Shown: positions 1 to 11,819, numbered from the stretch's first letter. The stretch: 64,000 bases of DNA from Cytidiella melzeri (GCA_022592445.1 JABYQR010000032.1:62001-126000); one strand, 5' to 3'. Program-made: numbers and translations. The notes: a model not told the origin generated them from the sequence alone.

Positions 1-59
1 CCTTGAGTATATTTTCGCGATGTTTGACGAAGAATTGTTCGTCCCCGGCACTCCAATAG

Positions 60-3048
60 TCAAGAGTCATCCCCGACTGCGACCACGTAGCTGATGTTGG
101 CCACCACGACTGGAACATGGTGCGATCGGGTCCCTCTTCGGCACGTTCTGAGGTACTTAATATTAGCTGCGGTATTTGTCCAACAGGCAGAGCACTTACC
201 CGGCTTGACCCTGTACACTCCACATATTACATCCTCTTGGTGTCGTGACAGAGCATCATCCACATAATCCCGACCACCTAGTACTTGATGGCTATCGTGC
301 GTTTGATACGCACTTGGACCGCGGTAGACCTCTGAGTCGTCTCCAAACGAGTCACGAGCCAGTCGCCACAGTAGACCACCTCGTTGCAAAGCGGCGCGAC
401 CCTGGAAGCTGTGGATGACACTATCGCGCTTAGCGACATAAGCCTCATAATCGGCGAGTGTAAACCTGTAACCATGCTCCACGAGTCCGAGGCCCAGCGG
501 CACTTGATTGAAAAACATGGGCATTGGGGGCGACGCCCAGAGCAGCCGCAGGTTCTCAAGTGGCCGGAACGTATGGAATCGCACTCCCCAGGTAAGCAAT
601 GTGCGAGTTACGTCAAACATTGATGAGCTGACGTTAGATCGCAGGAGGTGGTTCACGGTGACGGGGTCAGGCAGGCAAATTGAGAACGGCATGTCGTTAT
701 CCCGTGCATTTCGAGCAGAAATGAAATACCAAGGAACACGTTCTTTGTCAAAGACAGCCTCGACGATTAGGTCCGTCCGACGATGTAACGGGTATCCTGG
801 TGCACTGCCAGGGACAAGATCGGTAAGGATGGGTGGAGGCATTTTGAACGCGCTCGGAGACTCCGAGAGGTAGGTAAACAGGTCCTGCATTGGCGTCAAA
901 TACTCCTTGAGGACTTTCTCTTGGCGGTTTGCCATGAGATTGTTGACCTTCTCTTCTGTCAGCAGGGCTCCCACGTCCCTGTAAACCATTTGCTCTGAGT
1001 ACTTGATGAGGCCATAGCGCAGCGTCAGCGCCGTGTTGAACCCGATGCCAGTACATTGTGGTAACTCGCTTATGGGAGAACGAGCTCTAGGCGCAGACGA
1101 GGATGCGGTTGTACTGGTAGAGGCACTCGGCTGTGGAGACGAGGACGCTGCGAGTGGCGAGAAGGGAGTGCGCGAGAGGAGGTATGGAAGCGACTACGTG
1201 CAGGCGAACGAGAGCGGCGTCGAGGGGAACGAGAGCGGCGTCGAGGGGAACGAGAGCGGCGTCGAGGGGAACGAGAGCGGCGTCGAGGGGACGAGAGCGG
1301 CGTTGAGGTGTGCGAGAGCGGCGCCGAGGGGAACAAGAGCGGTGTTGCGGGGTGCGAGAGCGACATCGAGAAGAACGATATTGACGTTGAGGAGTGCGGG
1401 AGCGACGTCGAGGAGAATGAGAGCCACGTCGAGGAGAATGAGAGCGGTGTCGAGGGGAGCGAGGGCGATATTGAGGTGAGCAGTCACGAGCAGGCAGTTG
1501 CAGCCCGCTGGATGACAGAAAATCAGCAACAGCAGGGTTCAGAGTTTGGAAACTCTGGACTATCGCCGTGGAGTATTCGTCATCCCAATCTGCCGTAAAT
1601 TCCTCGTCCTCGGTCAATGCGGATGGGTCGAGTCCTTCATAGATATCGAATTCGTTGCGCACAGGATCATACCTGCGCTGCGAGCGGGAAGAGTTGGCCC
1701 ATGCATCTCTCCACTTGTTGCGGCCAACGTAGGTTCTGATGTAGCAACCGCTGTGGTCTAGTGACCACACGAATACCCGGCAACGGTGGCTGGCATTCGG
1801 GAGCTCGAGAGCAGCGTGTAACGTCTCCCTTGCTTCCACCTGAGCCTGCTCACGATGACTCATCTTGGCACGCCTTTCAGCATTGCGTTCATCCACCCTC
1901 GCAAAGAATTGCTCAGGTGTCTCACCCGGAGCCTGATCTGTGGTTGGATCTCGCCTGAGGGTAGAGACGAGAGGAGGGCCAAGAGGGCGCGACACAGTGG
2001 TGACTGGTGGCGAGGCGGATGGAGGCGCGTCGGGATTGCCTGATGTCAGACCACCCCAAGCCGAAGATGAAGGGATAGAGTTTGCGAACCCCCCCTGACG
2101 GCCGGACCATGCCTCAAGGTCTTCAGTAGAGGGAGGGGCTTCGAGTCCCTCAACCAAGTCGTCCAAACGTGCAGCAGGCCCTGCGCGAGATGCTTGCATC
2201 TCAGCTGCCGAAGGCAGATATTCTCTTGACCAAGGATGCGAAGAGATTGCTGGTCGGCGCCCGAAATACAGCCAGACAGGCAAGGAGAACCTGGTAATCA
2301 TGTCCTCGACATGTTCGAAAGACGAGCCCCAGGGAGCGACGGTGAGGTCGACGATGAGTCCCAACCTCTCAACGGGCGTTGATGTGGCATGGTCGGCGAC
2401 TCGACAGATGGTAGAGTCGAGGACTGAATTCGCCTCGTCTATAGAAATCATTTTCCTCTCGAGCAACGTTTCCACCCAGTGCTTGGGTAAAAGATGGCCT
2501 GCGAACGTCACTTTTGCGATGCTGATCACGAAAACTGCGCGCACAGTCTTCAGGCACTGTTTGGCTTGCTTTGGGGAAGGCCAGCTGTGGTTGTAGCCGT
2601 ACGCCTCTGGCCAAGGAAACATATCGTTCTCGACCTGGACGAGGAGGGGCGTGCGTGCCAACAGGGGAAAACATTGATGCATGTGGACGAGCAATCTGCG
2701 CAAGAACATCTCAAGGCGACGCCACTCTTCCACATTCTTGAGTCTGTACTGGTTGTTGGGGCCTTCCACAAGCTCAATCTTATTTAACGGATCCAGCAGA
2801 CCAGCGAATTTCATCTGCTTCGGGCTCAGCGCGGTCCAGTAGTGCTGTTGGCTGACATGTCTCGGGAAGAGCCATGTCCAAGGGTTTGGCAGGCGACCGC
2901 GACCTAAGAATGGTTTTTGATTACCAGGCGCGGAGTTCGGTAGAGTGGTCGCGTTGGGAGACACGTAAAGACCAGGGTAGTTGGGGATATCTACTTCCGA
3001 AGCCCACATGAGCGCGGGTTTCTCCAGGGTCTGAGGAAGTCTGGGCAT
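60..3048 (-). CDS. Uncharacterised basidiomycete protein with SR-repeat tract, frame-broken
   Basis: I do not recognise a domain. The start is the ATG at 3048, and one frame stays open for about 560 codons before an Arg-Ser-Pro rich tract (RSRSPRR-type heptads). A second open stretch, 989 to the stop at 60, continues the protein in another frame with ordinary coding character. The two parts join if one base is restored at about 1290, where one minisatellite copy is 20 nt instead of 21, and if a 50-nt intron at 1197-1148 (GTAGTC...CTCGCAG on the minus strand) is removed. Each step gives exactly the frame needed. As it stands the first frame runs into a TAG at 1087. Upstream, 3106-3062 (GTAAGT...TTTCGCAG) looks like a 5' UTR intron. 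The gene sits beside transposon-type repeats, as the transposase at 7007-10925 does, so it may be cargo of a related element. A sequencing slip would also explain the break. Confidence 0.6.
1208..1475. repeat. 21-bp minisatellite encoding SR heptads
   Basis: Three perfect 21-bp units starting ACGAGAGCGGCG lie at 1208-1228, 1229-1249 and 1250-1270. A fourth unit at 1271-1290 lacks its last A and is 20 bp. Degenerate copies continue to about 1475. On the minus strand the unit encodes RSRSPRR-like heptads. The short copy shifts the reading frame of the host gene. Confidence 0.85.
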
Positions 3049-3415
3049 AACAGCGCTGCGAAAGTATTAGTTTGCATGCAGGAAATTTCTGTTGGGTGAA
3101 CTTACAACTCGTGCCTGCACAGCCCTCGACGAGCAAATATATCTGGGGCACAGTAAGCGAAGACAACTTGAGAGCAATGAGTGAGAAGCTATGATTGAGT
3201 GGGTTGGTGTACTTACCAGCACGTCAGCGGACTGTCTTCAAATGATGGCGAGGCCTTCACAAAGAGGCAAAGTGGGTCTGCGAAAGGCTCGTGGGTTTGA
3301 GACGGCTGAGCAATTGAGGTTGCAAGCGCAGCGCAGCGTGAACGCACTGACGGAATGCTCTGGCAGATGAACGCCGGAACGTTAACAGCATAGACAAGAG
3401 GAGACGACTTGAGCA

Positions 3416-3745
3416 AGCAGATGATCCGCTGGCGAGCAAAGTCCCCGTATATCAAAGAGCTAGCACAGCAGATGATCCGCTGGCGAAAGACTCTTGTGAG
3501 GGTGGTACAGAAGATTGAGAAAACCTGTGAAGCATTAGTGGTGAGCCGGAATGGGAACTGTAGTACTTACCAGAACGTCGGCCAACTAACACGTCCAAGT
3601 GTCAATGTCCAGCGTTTGCAAAGAGGTGTCAATGGAGTGTCGACGCGCGGAAAGCTCCAGTTCAAAAAGTAATAGTCGACCTCTGACGCGATTTGTCGGA
3701 CAGCGAGTAACTTGAGTCGAGAGGTCAGCACAGCAGATTACCGCT
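3416..3745. repeat. Cluster of 15-mer AGCAGATGATCCGCT (forward type)
   Basis: Exact copies lie at 3416-3430 and 3467-3481, both followed by GGCGA. A 14-nt variant (AGCAGATTACCGCT) lies at 3732-3745 and is also followed by GGCGA. The orientation is the same as in the 11.2-11.8 kb cluster and opposite to the 4.1-4.7 kb cluster. No gene is evident in 3166-3830. Confidence 0.75.
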
Positions 3746-3987
3746 GGCGAAACACTCTCGTAAGGAAAGCAAAGTAGCGCAGCGGAGAAGCAAGGGTGAG
3801 TGGAGGTAATGAGTTGACGGCCCAGCACAACGAGAGAATCAAAAACGTCTAAGTCGGAAAATTAAACGCCCGTCCGTATTATTAACAAATGTTAAGACTT
3901 CGTTATCTTATTTTTCTTATCACTGTAACGTTTAGATTAATATTCTTGTTAATCACTTACAATCACAACAACTATTATTATTACCGC

Positions 3988-4747
3988 CACGACTACGACT
4001 AATACAGCCACCACCTCTCCCTCATGCCCACACCTCTTCGACTTCCACTTGCCCTCCTCATATCTTCGACTCTCCGATAGCGGATCATCTGCTATTTAGA
4101 GCTTTCAAATGCCGCCCTCCGACGTCCTCAGAATGGTGTTCGACTGGATTCAAACCCTCTGAACCAACTCTCTCGACAGCGGATCATCTGCTGTTCAGAG
4201 CCCGTCGCCCTCTCATGTCTTCAGTATGGTGTCCGAGCACTTGATTGGCGTCGGCCGTCATTGTACCATCGATCGTCTCCACGGTGGATTGTGTGCTATT
4301 AGTCGTGTCAATAACTCGTCGTCTCTCGACCTTCTCAGCATGGCGACATTGACAGTCAGTGACGAATCACACGAATTCTCCTCTGAATCCTTAGACTCCA
4401 TCGCCCACTCGACCCGCCCAAAGCTTTGCATTCCACATTGACGTCTGGATCTCGCATCGCCACGACTACGCCCACAGCCACCACCTCTCCCTCATGACGA
4501 CACCTGTTCGACTTCCACTGGCCCTCCTCATATCTTCGACTCTCCGATAGCGGATTATCTGCTATTTAGAGCTTCCAAATGCCGCCCTCCGACGTCCTCA
4601 GAATGGTGTTCGACTACGAGCTCTTCGACTGATTCTGAATCCTTCCTTGTCGATATACCTGGACCCTCTGAATCAACTCTCTTGACAGCGGATCATCTGC
4701 TGTTCAGAGTCGTTGCCCTCTAACGTCTTCAGTATGGTGTCCGACGG
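3988..4747. repeat. Left subterminal direct repeats with reverse-type 15-mers
   Basis: A segment at 3988-4225 is repeated at 4455-4747 with small changes. Shared blocks include CCACCACCTCTCCCTCATG, the 15-mer followed by TATTTAGAGC, GCCGCCCTCCGACGTCCTCA, and a second 15-mer followed by GTTCAGAG. The 15-mers are at 4079-4093, 4178-4192, 4549-4563 (one mismatch) and 4687-4701. A short open frame at 4226-4441 is not convincing as a gene. Confidence 0.75.
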
Positions 4748-5040
4748 TCCAACCGCGAGTTCCGCAGAATAGTTTCATATCACCTCATCAACACGAGGCT
4801 TCTCCTCCCTGCGTTTAGAGCATTTAGACCAAGTCCATTCCTAAACACCGATCCACGTGCTTTGTTGAGCGGTGCTAACTGTTTGGTAGTGCGCCTCGTG
4901 CTTGTCGGTGGTGGGTTTCTATTTGATTATCGCACTTCGTTGAGTCTAACGGTCTCTTCTTTCTCTCTTTCGGCTGCGTAGTGAAAGCCGAACTCGGGAG
5001 CCACATCCTATCTTCGATACACGAGGCAACCTCCCTTGGG

Positions 5041-5048
5041 TATATATA
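5041..5048 (+). promoter_or_regulatory. TATA box of the accessory transposon gene
   Basis: TATATATA lies about 70 nt upstream of the first coding-looking exon of the plus-strand gene, in a gene-free stretch. Position and sequence fit a core promoter; this is inference. Confidence 0.4.
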
Positions 5049-5111
5049 CTGGTAAGCTAGTTCAAGTCAACGCACGCCTCCCACCAATTCTTGACTTGAC
5101 ATGCCTTCTAG

Positions 5112-6933
5112 TGTTTCGGAAGCGATGTCTCGGACGATAGTGGCAGCGACGACGACCTTAGTGGTCAACTTCGAACCTTGGACCTCGAGGACGATCTTCC
5201 TCCTCCGATTGTGCTACCTTCAGAGAGGGGAACCATAGCTGACTATCAGAAGGTGATTCATCCTGTGCACAAACTCGCTCTGTGTTGGTCTGACCTGAAC
5301 TTTTCTATCGCAGGTCTGCGCCGCATTGCAGGTCGAGAATGCCGACCTCAGAAAGATTGTTGCCGAGCTACGAGCTGAGACCGCGGACGTCAATGCGAGA
5401 TTGAAGCGGAGCGGTCCAGGCGAGTCCCCCAAGTCCATCGAGAGCTTGATCCCAGTAGAACACAAGCAGCATGCCGCGATGCTCAAGAAAGTAGCGAAGA
5501 AGGCAGCATTGTACTTGCACCCTTGGCCAGAGATGCGGTGGTTTGAGAAGCACAAGCGACCGGGAGTAGACCCTACGGATGTCAAGAAGCGATACGCGTC
5601 TAAGGAATCACAAGAAAAAGCGTTCATAGAGGAGCTCATTGACTTCGTGAAAGCACATGACGAGAATCTGCGAAAGCTCATAGGGAAGACCGACATCTGG
5701 CTGGCAACTTGTGTATGCCCATGTTCGCACTGTGCAATCGCATGTATTGACCCTTCCGCTTTTCGTGTAGTTCATCAAGTGGTCATTGGACCAGAAGTGC
5801 AAGATTGTGAATGTTACCGGCAAAGTCCTCCCATACGCAATACCACGGCTTGCCAACGAGCCACGCGCCCATACTTCCTCCCCAGCAGCACGCCGTGCTC
5901 ATCCTTACCTTAAGCAGCTTCGAGGATGTTCGTTCGACCACCTTCCTCCGGTATTCTACCCATCCTCCATGGATCCTGAAAACAGGGATGACCGATATGT
6001 GTTTTGGATCCCAGAAATTGGCTACGTGAGTTCTCCTGCTGTTTCTTCGTTGAACACTTATCTCATTTATCATATATATATCAGTACTTTCGAGCGGCAC
6101 TTTACGGAGAATCCTCTGTACTCAATGGCAACACCAAGGTCCACTCTAGGTCGAACGGGGTGGTCTGGGACGCGAAGAGAGAAGGTATCACACCCGGCAA
6201 CTTGGCGTTGATGTTCACTGTGGTACAGCTTATCTTTACATGTTGTCACTGACAGTCTCTGACATATCCGCCACACAGCTTCGTTTCCATGTTTCCGGTG
6301 AGCTGGAGTTCGTCGGAAGGGAAAACTTCTCCTCCACAATTCGTCCCAATGCGGATCCTGGAGAGGACAAGGTCGATTGGCAAGGCGAATACTGTTGGCT
6401 TCGCCGCACGTTTCACGAACAGTGGGAGACACCTCGCTTGCGTCAGTTGGTAAAAACTATAGGTGCCGTTGCCTTCAATGGCCAGGAAGCATCTGCGGTG
6501 CAGCGTTCGGACGAGGATCCGCTATTGCCGCTGCAGCTCGCCGCAATGCACAAGCTCTCGCAGCATTTGCGACAAGTGTTCCAGCTGACATATGTAAGCA
6601 CCCTCTCACCTTGTTCTGTACGCCTTTAGTGACCACGCTGTCTTGACAGCACCGCCACAGACACCCCCTTTATCGTATGCTGCTCCCGTGGCTGTTCCCG
6701 AAGATGTAGTGGTACCTATCAGCGCCGTAGCAGAGGCTCAGCAAGCCTCCACCTCCGTTTTACCTGTTGGGCCTGGAGACAGCTTGGTCTCTCAGGTATC
6801 AGATCCTGCACGAAAGAAAGCAGCATCACGTTCACGCCAGGGAAAGGGAAAGGGGAGGGAAGGAGCTGAGTCTGAAGCTGCCGCTGCTAATACCCGCCCT
6901 GGGAATGCTCGACGCTCCTCTCGCTATCCTTAG
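5112..6933 (+). CDS. Transposon accessory protein, DUF6698-like
   Basis: The first coding exon begins after a possible acceptor (TTCTAG, ending 5111). It encodes an acidic Ser/Asp stretch; the first in-frame Met is at 5178 and the true start exon is not resolved. Introns read by eye include 5253-5313, one starting GTATGC near 5714, one after 'PEIGY', one after 'ALMFTV' and one before the last exon. The protein has a predicted coiled coil near its start (LQVENADLRKIVAEL). A conserved-looking core follows: a 'YVFWIPEIGY' segment, 'FRAALYGESSVLNG', then 'ITPGNLALMFTVLRFHVSGE'. The tail is disordered, Pro/Ala and then Lys/Arg rich, ending RRSSRYP. The core order resembles DUF6698 proteins of Agaricomycetes (low certainty, recalled by pattern). 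It converges on the transposase gene, so it is most likely element-encoded. The molecular function is unknown. Confidence 0.6.
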
Positions 6934-7006
6934 TGTGTATCTAGTCGCTTCGGCATGATATTCGTTACATGTAAAATACAAAATGCTTTTTATGTACTCC
7001 TGCAGT

Positions 7007-10000
7007 TTAAGGTGCTTGTATCTGTGCAGCCATGTTTCTATCTGGAAAGAGCTCAATGCAACGCAAAAACATGTCACTGTCTAATGCATCAACCACGAAG
7101 TGCTCGCCCGGGCTTCGTGGATTTGCTACCATGAGTGCACCTCGTCTGACAGCCCGCAGAGGTATGACTTGTGACTGCCGACGAGGCTGCTCTCGTATCC
7201 GGCATAATCCTAGGTCACGATCAGCTGGCTGCCTGATTCCGGATGGAGTCTCGCACATCTGCACTAGTGCCAAGGCGTAGACCGTTTCTTCATACTTGTA
7301 AGTGAAAGGGAGTATCAGCTTGCAGAATGCTGACATCTCATCAGGTCCGACATTGACAATGACGGTGTCATGGCGCGGGGCACCATGAAAACTCGGTGAG
7401 CAACGTAAGAGATCAGTCTCTTTTCTCCAAGTGACCCTTGACTCATAGTCAACACGGATATAGCGGTGCTCAATGATCTGTATGTAGGATTTAGTAAGCC
7501 ACGGTATGTCTGTATCTGAACCACACATTGACATTCACCTGGTCATCGGCGTGTACCTTGATTGCCTGTCGTGACCTGAGGGCTGTGTCTAATCCATCTT
7601 GAAGGCTCCCACCACTTTGTGCACTGCGGCGATTCAGGTCAACAATGCAACGCTGGATCTTCTTCCGGAAGTCATGAAATGCCTCATCCTCTACAAAGTC
7701 TAGCGCAAGAGTTGAGATCTTTGTTGGTGGGCAGCGGGCACCAAGATACACATGTCCAAACTGTGATGGGCTGTCCTTTTTCAACTCTGCCGTGACCTCC
7801 TCCTGTGAGGACATGTACTCGTCCCAAGCGTCCACTGCACCACGCACATCGCAGATGACCATAGAAAGGTCGTCAAGGTGTGCAAGCTGAATTCAAGACT
7901 TTAGCCTTATTATCAATAATGCAGGTCAGTGTACGTACCTGTCCTTCTACGTTCTTGAAGTTTGTCTGCATGAGGTATGCCTTACGGAGAGGGGCGTTGA
8001 GTCTTTCAGAGGTCTTGGTATCCATATTGATCATGGTGCCTTTCAGGCGTATGTCTCGTGTGGCGTGAAGATGCGTGTGAACCTTGATGATGCTATCCCA
8101 ATCCTTCCCGTCATCGTTATCCCCACATGCCTCTCTGTATGTCTGAGCAGGTTTAAGTATTTAGCAGCTAATAGCTTAACTCTTCCTAAACAATGCTTAC
8201 CACTAGTCGCTGCCCAAATTGCTGTATGGTCTTGTCATAGTCCTCCAGTGTATCATCTGTATGGACATGAAATGAAACATACATATCACATTCAAGATAT
8301 TTGCGGATTGCTTTGAGTAGCTCAAATCCGCTAGAATGCTCGGGAATGATACTGAAGCAACACTGAATGAGAATCTACTTGCAATAAAATGAAGAACACT
8401 GTTAGTTGTTGATTTCAAGTAGTCTGAAACATTACCATACCTTTGAAAGTGCTGCCCACTTACTTCCGTCATTGAAATCAAGATGGGTAAGGGAGGAGAA
8501 GCGTGTAAGTCCGGACCATGAAGGTACTGCATTGAGGCTACATATCCCATTCAGAACCAGCAGACCCATGAGCTGAGGAGATATACAACCCACCTTTGGT
8601 CAACAAAAGTCTGTGCCTTTCGGCCTAAATCAGCAATGATAGTCTTGAGGGGCCGCAAAAGATGCAGGAATAGGCCAAGTAGATATGCGTGAAGACGATC
8701 GAAAGATAAAGACTTGAATATGTTGGTACGTAGCACTGGCCAGAAAGCGTTCTGCAGGTATGCTTGTCAATGAATTCAATGAATTCAAATGATGCATACA
8801 CTTTGATATGCTTACCTTCACAGCCCGCAAACCAAGCAGCTTCAAACTATCTTCCTTTGCTCCCTTCCCTTCCTTTCTCTCCACTAGCTCTTGTACATGC
8901 TCCTCACTACGTTCTGGGTGTCTGGAAGACAGATCCGAAAGCTCTCCTTTGGGTACTAGGCAGATTGGGCAGGGTCAATTACCATGCAGACCTCGGATAA
9001 GTGCAAAATAGCATCTGGAGCACAGCAGCAAAGGTTGGTATACAGCCTGGATGATAAGAGAATGAATACTTACTGTTCCTCGTAGTCTGCAGAAACTATG
9101 TGGATGAATGGGTACAAGGTGCGGAGACAAGAGTCCCCACATCTTACTCGATAACCTGTTCTTGAATGTTGAGCAACCTGCTCAAGTAGGACCCTGAAAG
9201 CATCGTGGTAGATTGCATTCTTCCAGTCAATGTAGGGCTTTTTTGACTTCTCTTGAGCGTCATCCTCAATCTGTGACATATATTCAAGGTGCTGTAGAGT
9301 TCAGCAAGCAAAAGAAATGTACCACTGGAATGAGGCCAACAATCCGTCCACCTCCTACACCTATGCCATTCCGAACTTTTTCATCCAAATTGGCTATGCG
9401 TGCAACAATGGGATGACCCTTCTGAGTCCCAAAGGTTGACAGCTTTGTTTTGTCAGCCCATAGAATAATACCAAGAGGTTTTCCTTCAGTGTCAGTTGAT
9501 AAGATATCTGACTTCACATTTATGTCACATCAATGCTTCAATCAGTTACTAAAGTTGTCTTTCAATTTACCTGAACATCCCAGAACATGTCTCCTGTCCA
9601 CGGCTGCTCATAGAATCGGACCCATCTTGTTCCATCGTATTTGTACTGACGCTGTGCATCCCAGTGGAAAGACGAAGCGAGTTTTGGATCTTGAACCTGG
9701 CTAACAATCCAATCCCATAGAGATCGGTGATGCAAATCAAACTCATAGTTGACCTTTTTGTATTCCGCTGATACTGTTGACTTTGTGAACTGCAGTATAA
9801 GGCAGGTGAGAATCAGGCACATCTTGTAGACCATCAGCACTGGGCTTACCATAGGGTAGAACAATGATGCCTTTTCCCATGCTTGGCGCACATCCGCATA
9901 AGTGCTGAATGTTAGTCCAGATTGACCAGAGTTAACCTTCTGCATGAGTTTGAGCAGTCGATTAATCATATCTTGACTCATTCGTGCTTCGTGAACAAGT

Positions 10001-10925
10001 TCTGCAAACTCAAAATCTTCTCGGGAGTTGAATGGATGCCATGGCTTGTCATTGAGCACAGAAGGATCTGGTTGCAGGCGTTCCTCGCAGAAGTCCTCGA
10101 AGGCAAAAACGACAGTTGGTCGCTGAGCACCGGCGTGGTACTCAACTTTGATGTCGTCAATAGAGGGGTGTTGTGGCTGATCATTGGGTGAGATGGGAGG
10201 AGGAAGCATGTCGATGGAGGGTTGACGGTGTGTGTTGATAGAGTCTAAGGGGTGTTGTGTCTCAGCCAAGGGAACCTGCACTTCAGCAGAGGCTTGTGAA
10301 TTGGGGGAAGGGGACTGCACATCGCCATTGACAGATGAAGAGGGAAATTGGGAGGGATCGTTCAACGGCCAGTCACAGTGACCAAGCTGTGCAGCGGATT
10401 CTGGTAATTCACAAGTTATTAGAGATGAGAGGATTACGAGACAAAGACAAAAGTCCGTACTGCCCGCTTCGAATGGCGACAAATCACCGTGATCAAGAGG
10501 ATTCACAGCATCACTGTTCAAAGGGACATCTGCGGGATCTTATAGTGCAAGGGTGAGTCATAATACGACACCCTTGAAGAGTCGAACGAGTTACCATATG
10601 ACATCTGTGGCTGCTCGTTATGAGGCACGGATCCCGATGCGAGCTGCGCGCGAACTGTAAACATAGCTCAGATCTGAGCCTGCGTTCGAGGTGCGGTGCA
10701 TGAAAAATACGCGCACTCACCACGTTTCTTATGGCGTCTCAGTCCGTCTTGGATTTCTGCCTCTACCTTTGATTGCTGAAACCTGGCAGCCAATTCTGCC
10801 TTCTTCTGACATGCAGTCACATGTCGTGTGTACCCCTTGCTATCCCACTCCTTCTGGCAGTACTCACACGTCCTGCGGATTGACGAATGATATCTCGAGG
10901 ATTTGAGCTCGGAGGCCGTCGACAT
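7007..10925 (-). CDS. Plavaka-type transposase, disrupted
   Basis: The start is the ATG at 10925 and the stop is at 7007. A C2HC finger (CEYCQKEW...TRHVTAC) lies near the N-terminus, after which come a Pro/Ser-rich linker and the family-typical block 'KPWHPFNSREDFEFAELV' (exon 9562-10521). Further blocks are 'ILWADKTKLSTFGTQKGHPI' with 'RNGIGVGGGRIVGLIPVV' (9284-9517), 'DWKNAIYHDAFRVLLEQV' (9070-9279), a 'PCPICLVP' knuckle near 8970, 'LSFDRLHAYLLG', and C-terminal exons to 7007. These motifs in this order are characteristic of Plavaka transposases of basidiomycetes, which cut and paste DNA with TIRs of the CACTA group. At least nine introns are needed. An in-frame TGA at 8977-8975 falls just before PCPICLVP, where family members carry a residue. 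This copy is therefore probably inactive unless the base is a sequencing error. Confidence 0.8.
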
Positions 10926-11075
10926 GGTCCAGGAGGTGTTGCGCGTCGGAGGCCTTTTTAGCTATGCAAATGCTCCTTGGGCAGATCAGAGACAGTCAAT
11001 TGTAAGACAGATGCACTCACGAGCGCGTTGGCCTGTTATGAAGCAATGTACGCGGAGAACCAAGGATGTTCAAGT

Positions 11076-11819
11076 GGCGGCGAGACAGCACAGTGTAGGG
11101 ATGCAATGGAGGGGAACCAGAGGCTCGGCGGCGGCGAGAATGTGCGCACCGAAGTGAAGCGGTTGGTGGGCCGTCGAACGTACGTACGATGCGATAACGG
11201 GGAGGCTCGCAATGTTGGGAAGCAGATGATCCGCTAACACGAGAATGTGAGGATGGCGGCGAGACAGCACAGTGTGAGATGCAATGGAGGGGATCCAGAG
11301 GCTCGGCGGCGGCGAGAATGTGCGCACTGAAGCGAAGCGGTTGGTGGGCCGTCGAACATACGTACGATGCGATAACGGGGAGGCTCACAATGTTGGGAAG
11401 CAGATGATCCGCTAACACGAGAATGTGAGGATGGCGGCGAGACAGCACAGTGTGAGATGCAATGGAGGGGATCCAGAGGCTCGGCGGCGGCGAGAATGTG
11501 CGCACTGAAGCGAAGCGGTTGGTGGGCCGTCGAACGTACGCACGATGCGGTAACGAGGAGCCTCGCAATCTCAGGAAGCAGATGATCCGCTAACAAGAGA
11601 ATGTGTGGATGGCGGCGAGATAGCACAGTGTGAGATGCAATGGAGGGGATCCAGAGGTTCGGCGGCGGCGAGAATGTGCGCACTAGAGCGAAGCGGTTGG
11701 TGGGCCGTCGAACGTACGCACGATGCGGTAACGAGGAGCCTCGCAATCTCAGGAAGCAGATGATCCGCTAACAAGAGATGGCGGCAGGTTCAACAAACTG
11801 TGATCAGCAGATGACCGCT
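11076..11819. repeat. Right subterminal 179-bp tandem array with forward-type 15-mers
   Basis: Units begin GGCGGCGAGACAGCACAGTG at 11076, 11255, 11433 and 11611 (spacing 179, 178, 178), and a degenerate unit starts at 11780. Each unit ends with the 15-mer AGCAGATGATCCGCT (11221, 11399, 11577, 11755), and a 14-nt variant lies at 11806. Long minus-strand open frames across the array are by-products of the repeat. The array lies just upstream of the transposase start. Confidence 0.85.

Noticed and set aside
1033..1598. Plus-strand open frames over the 21-bp minisatellite
   Set aside because: They are translations of the repeat on the strand opposite to a gene with better support.
8945..8985. 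Very short intron (GTAATT...CCTAG) removing the TGA in the transposase
   Set aside because: It would be about 27 nt, below any credible intron size, and would delete the conserved CPIC motif.
11076..11819. Regular repeats considered as a CRISPR array
   Set aside because: The units are 178-179 bp of nearly identical sequence without unique spacers, in a eukaryotic genome.
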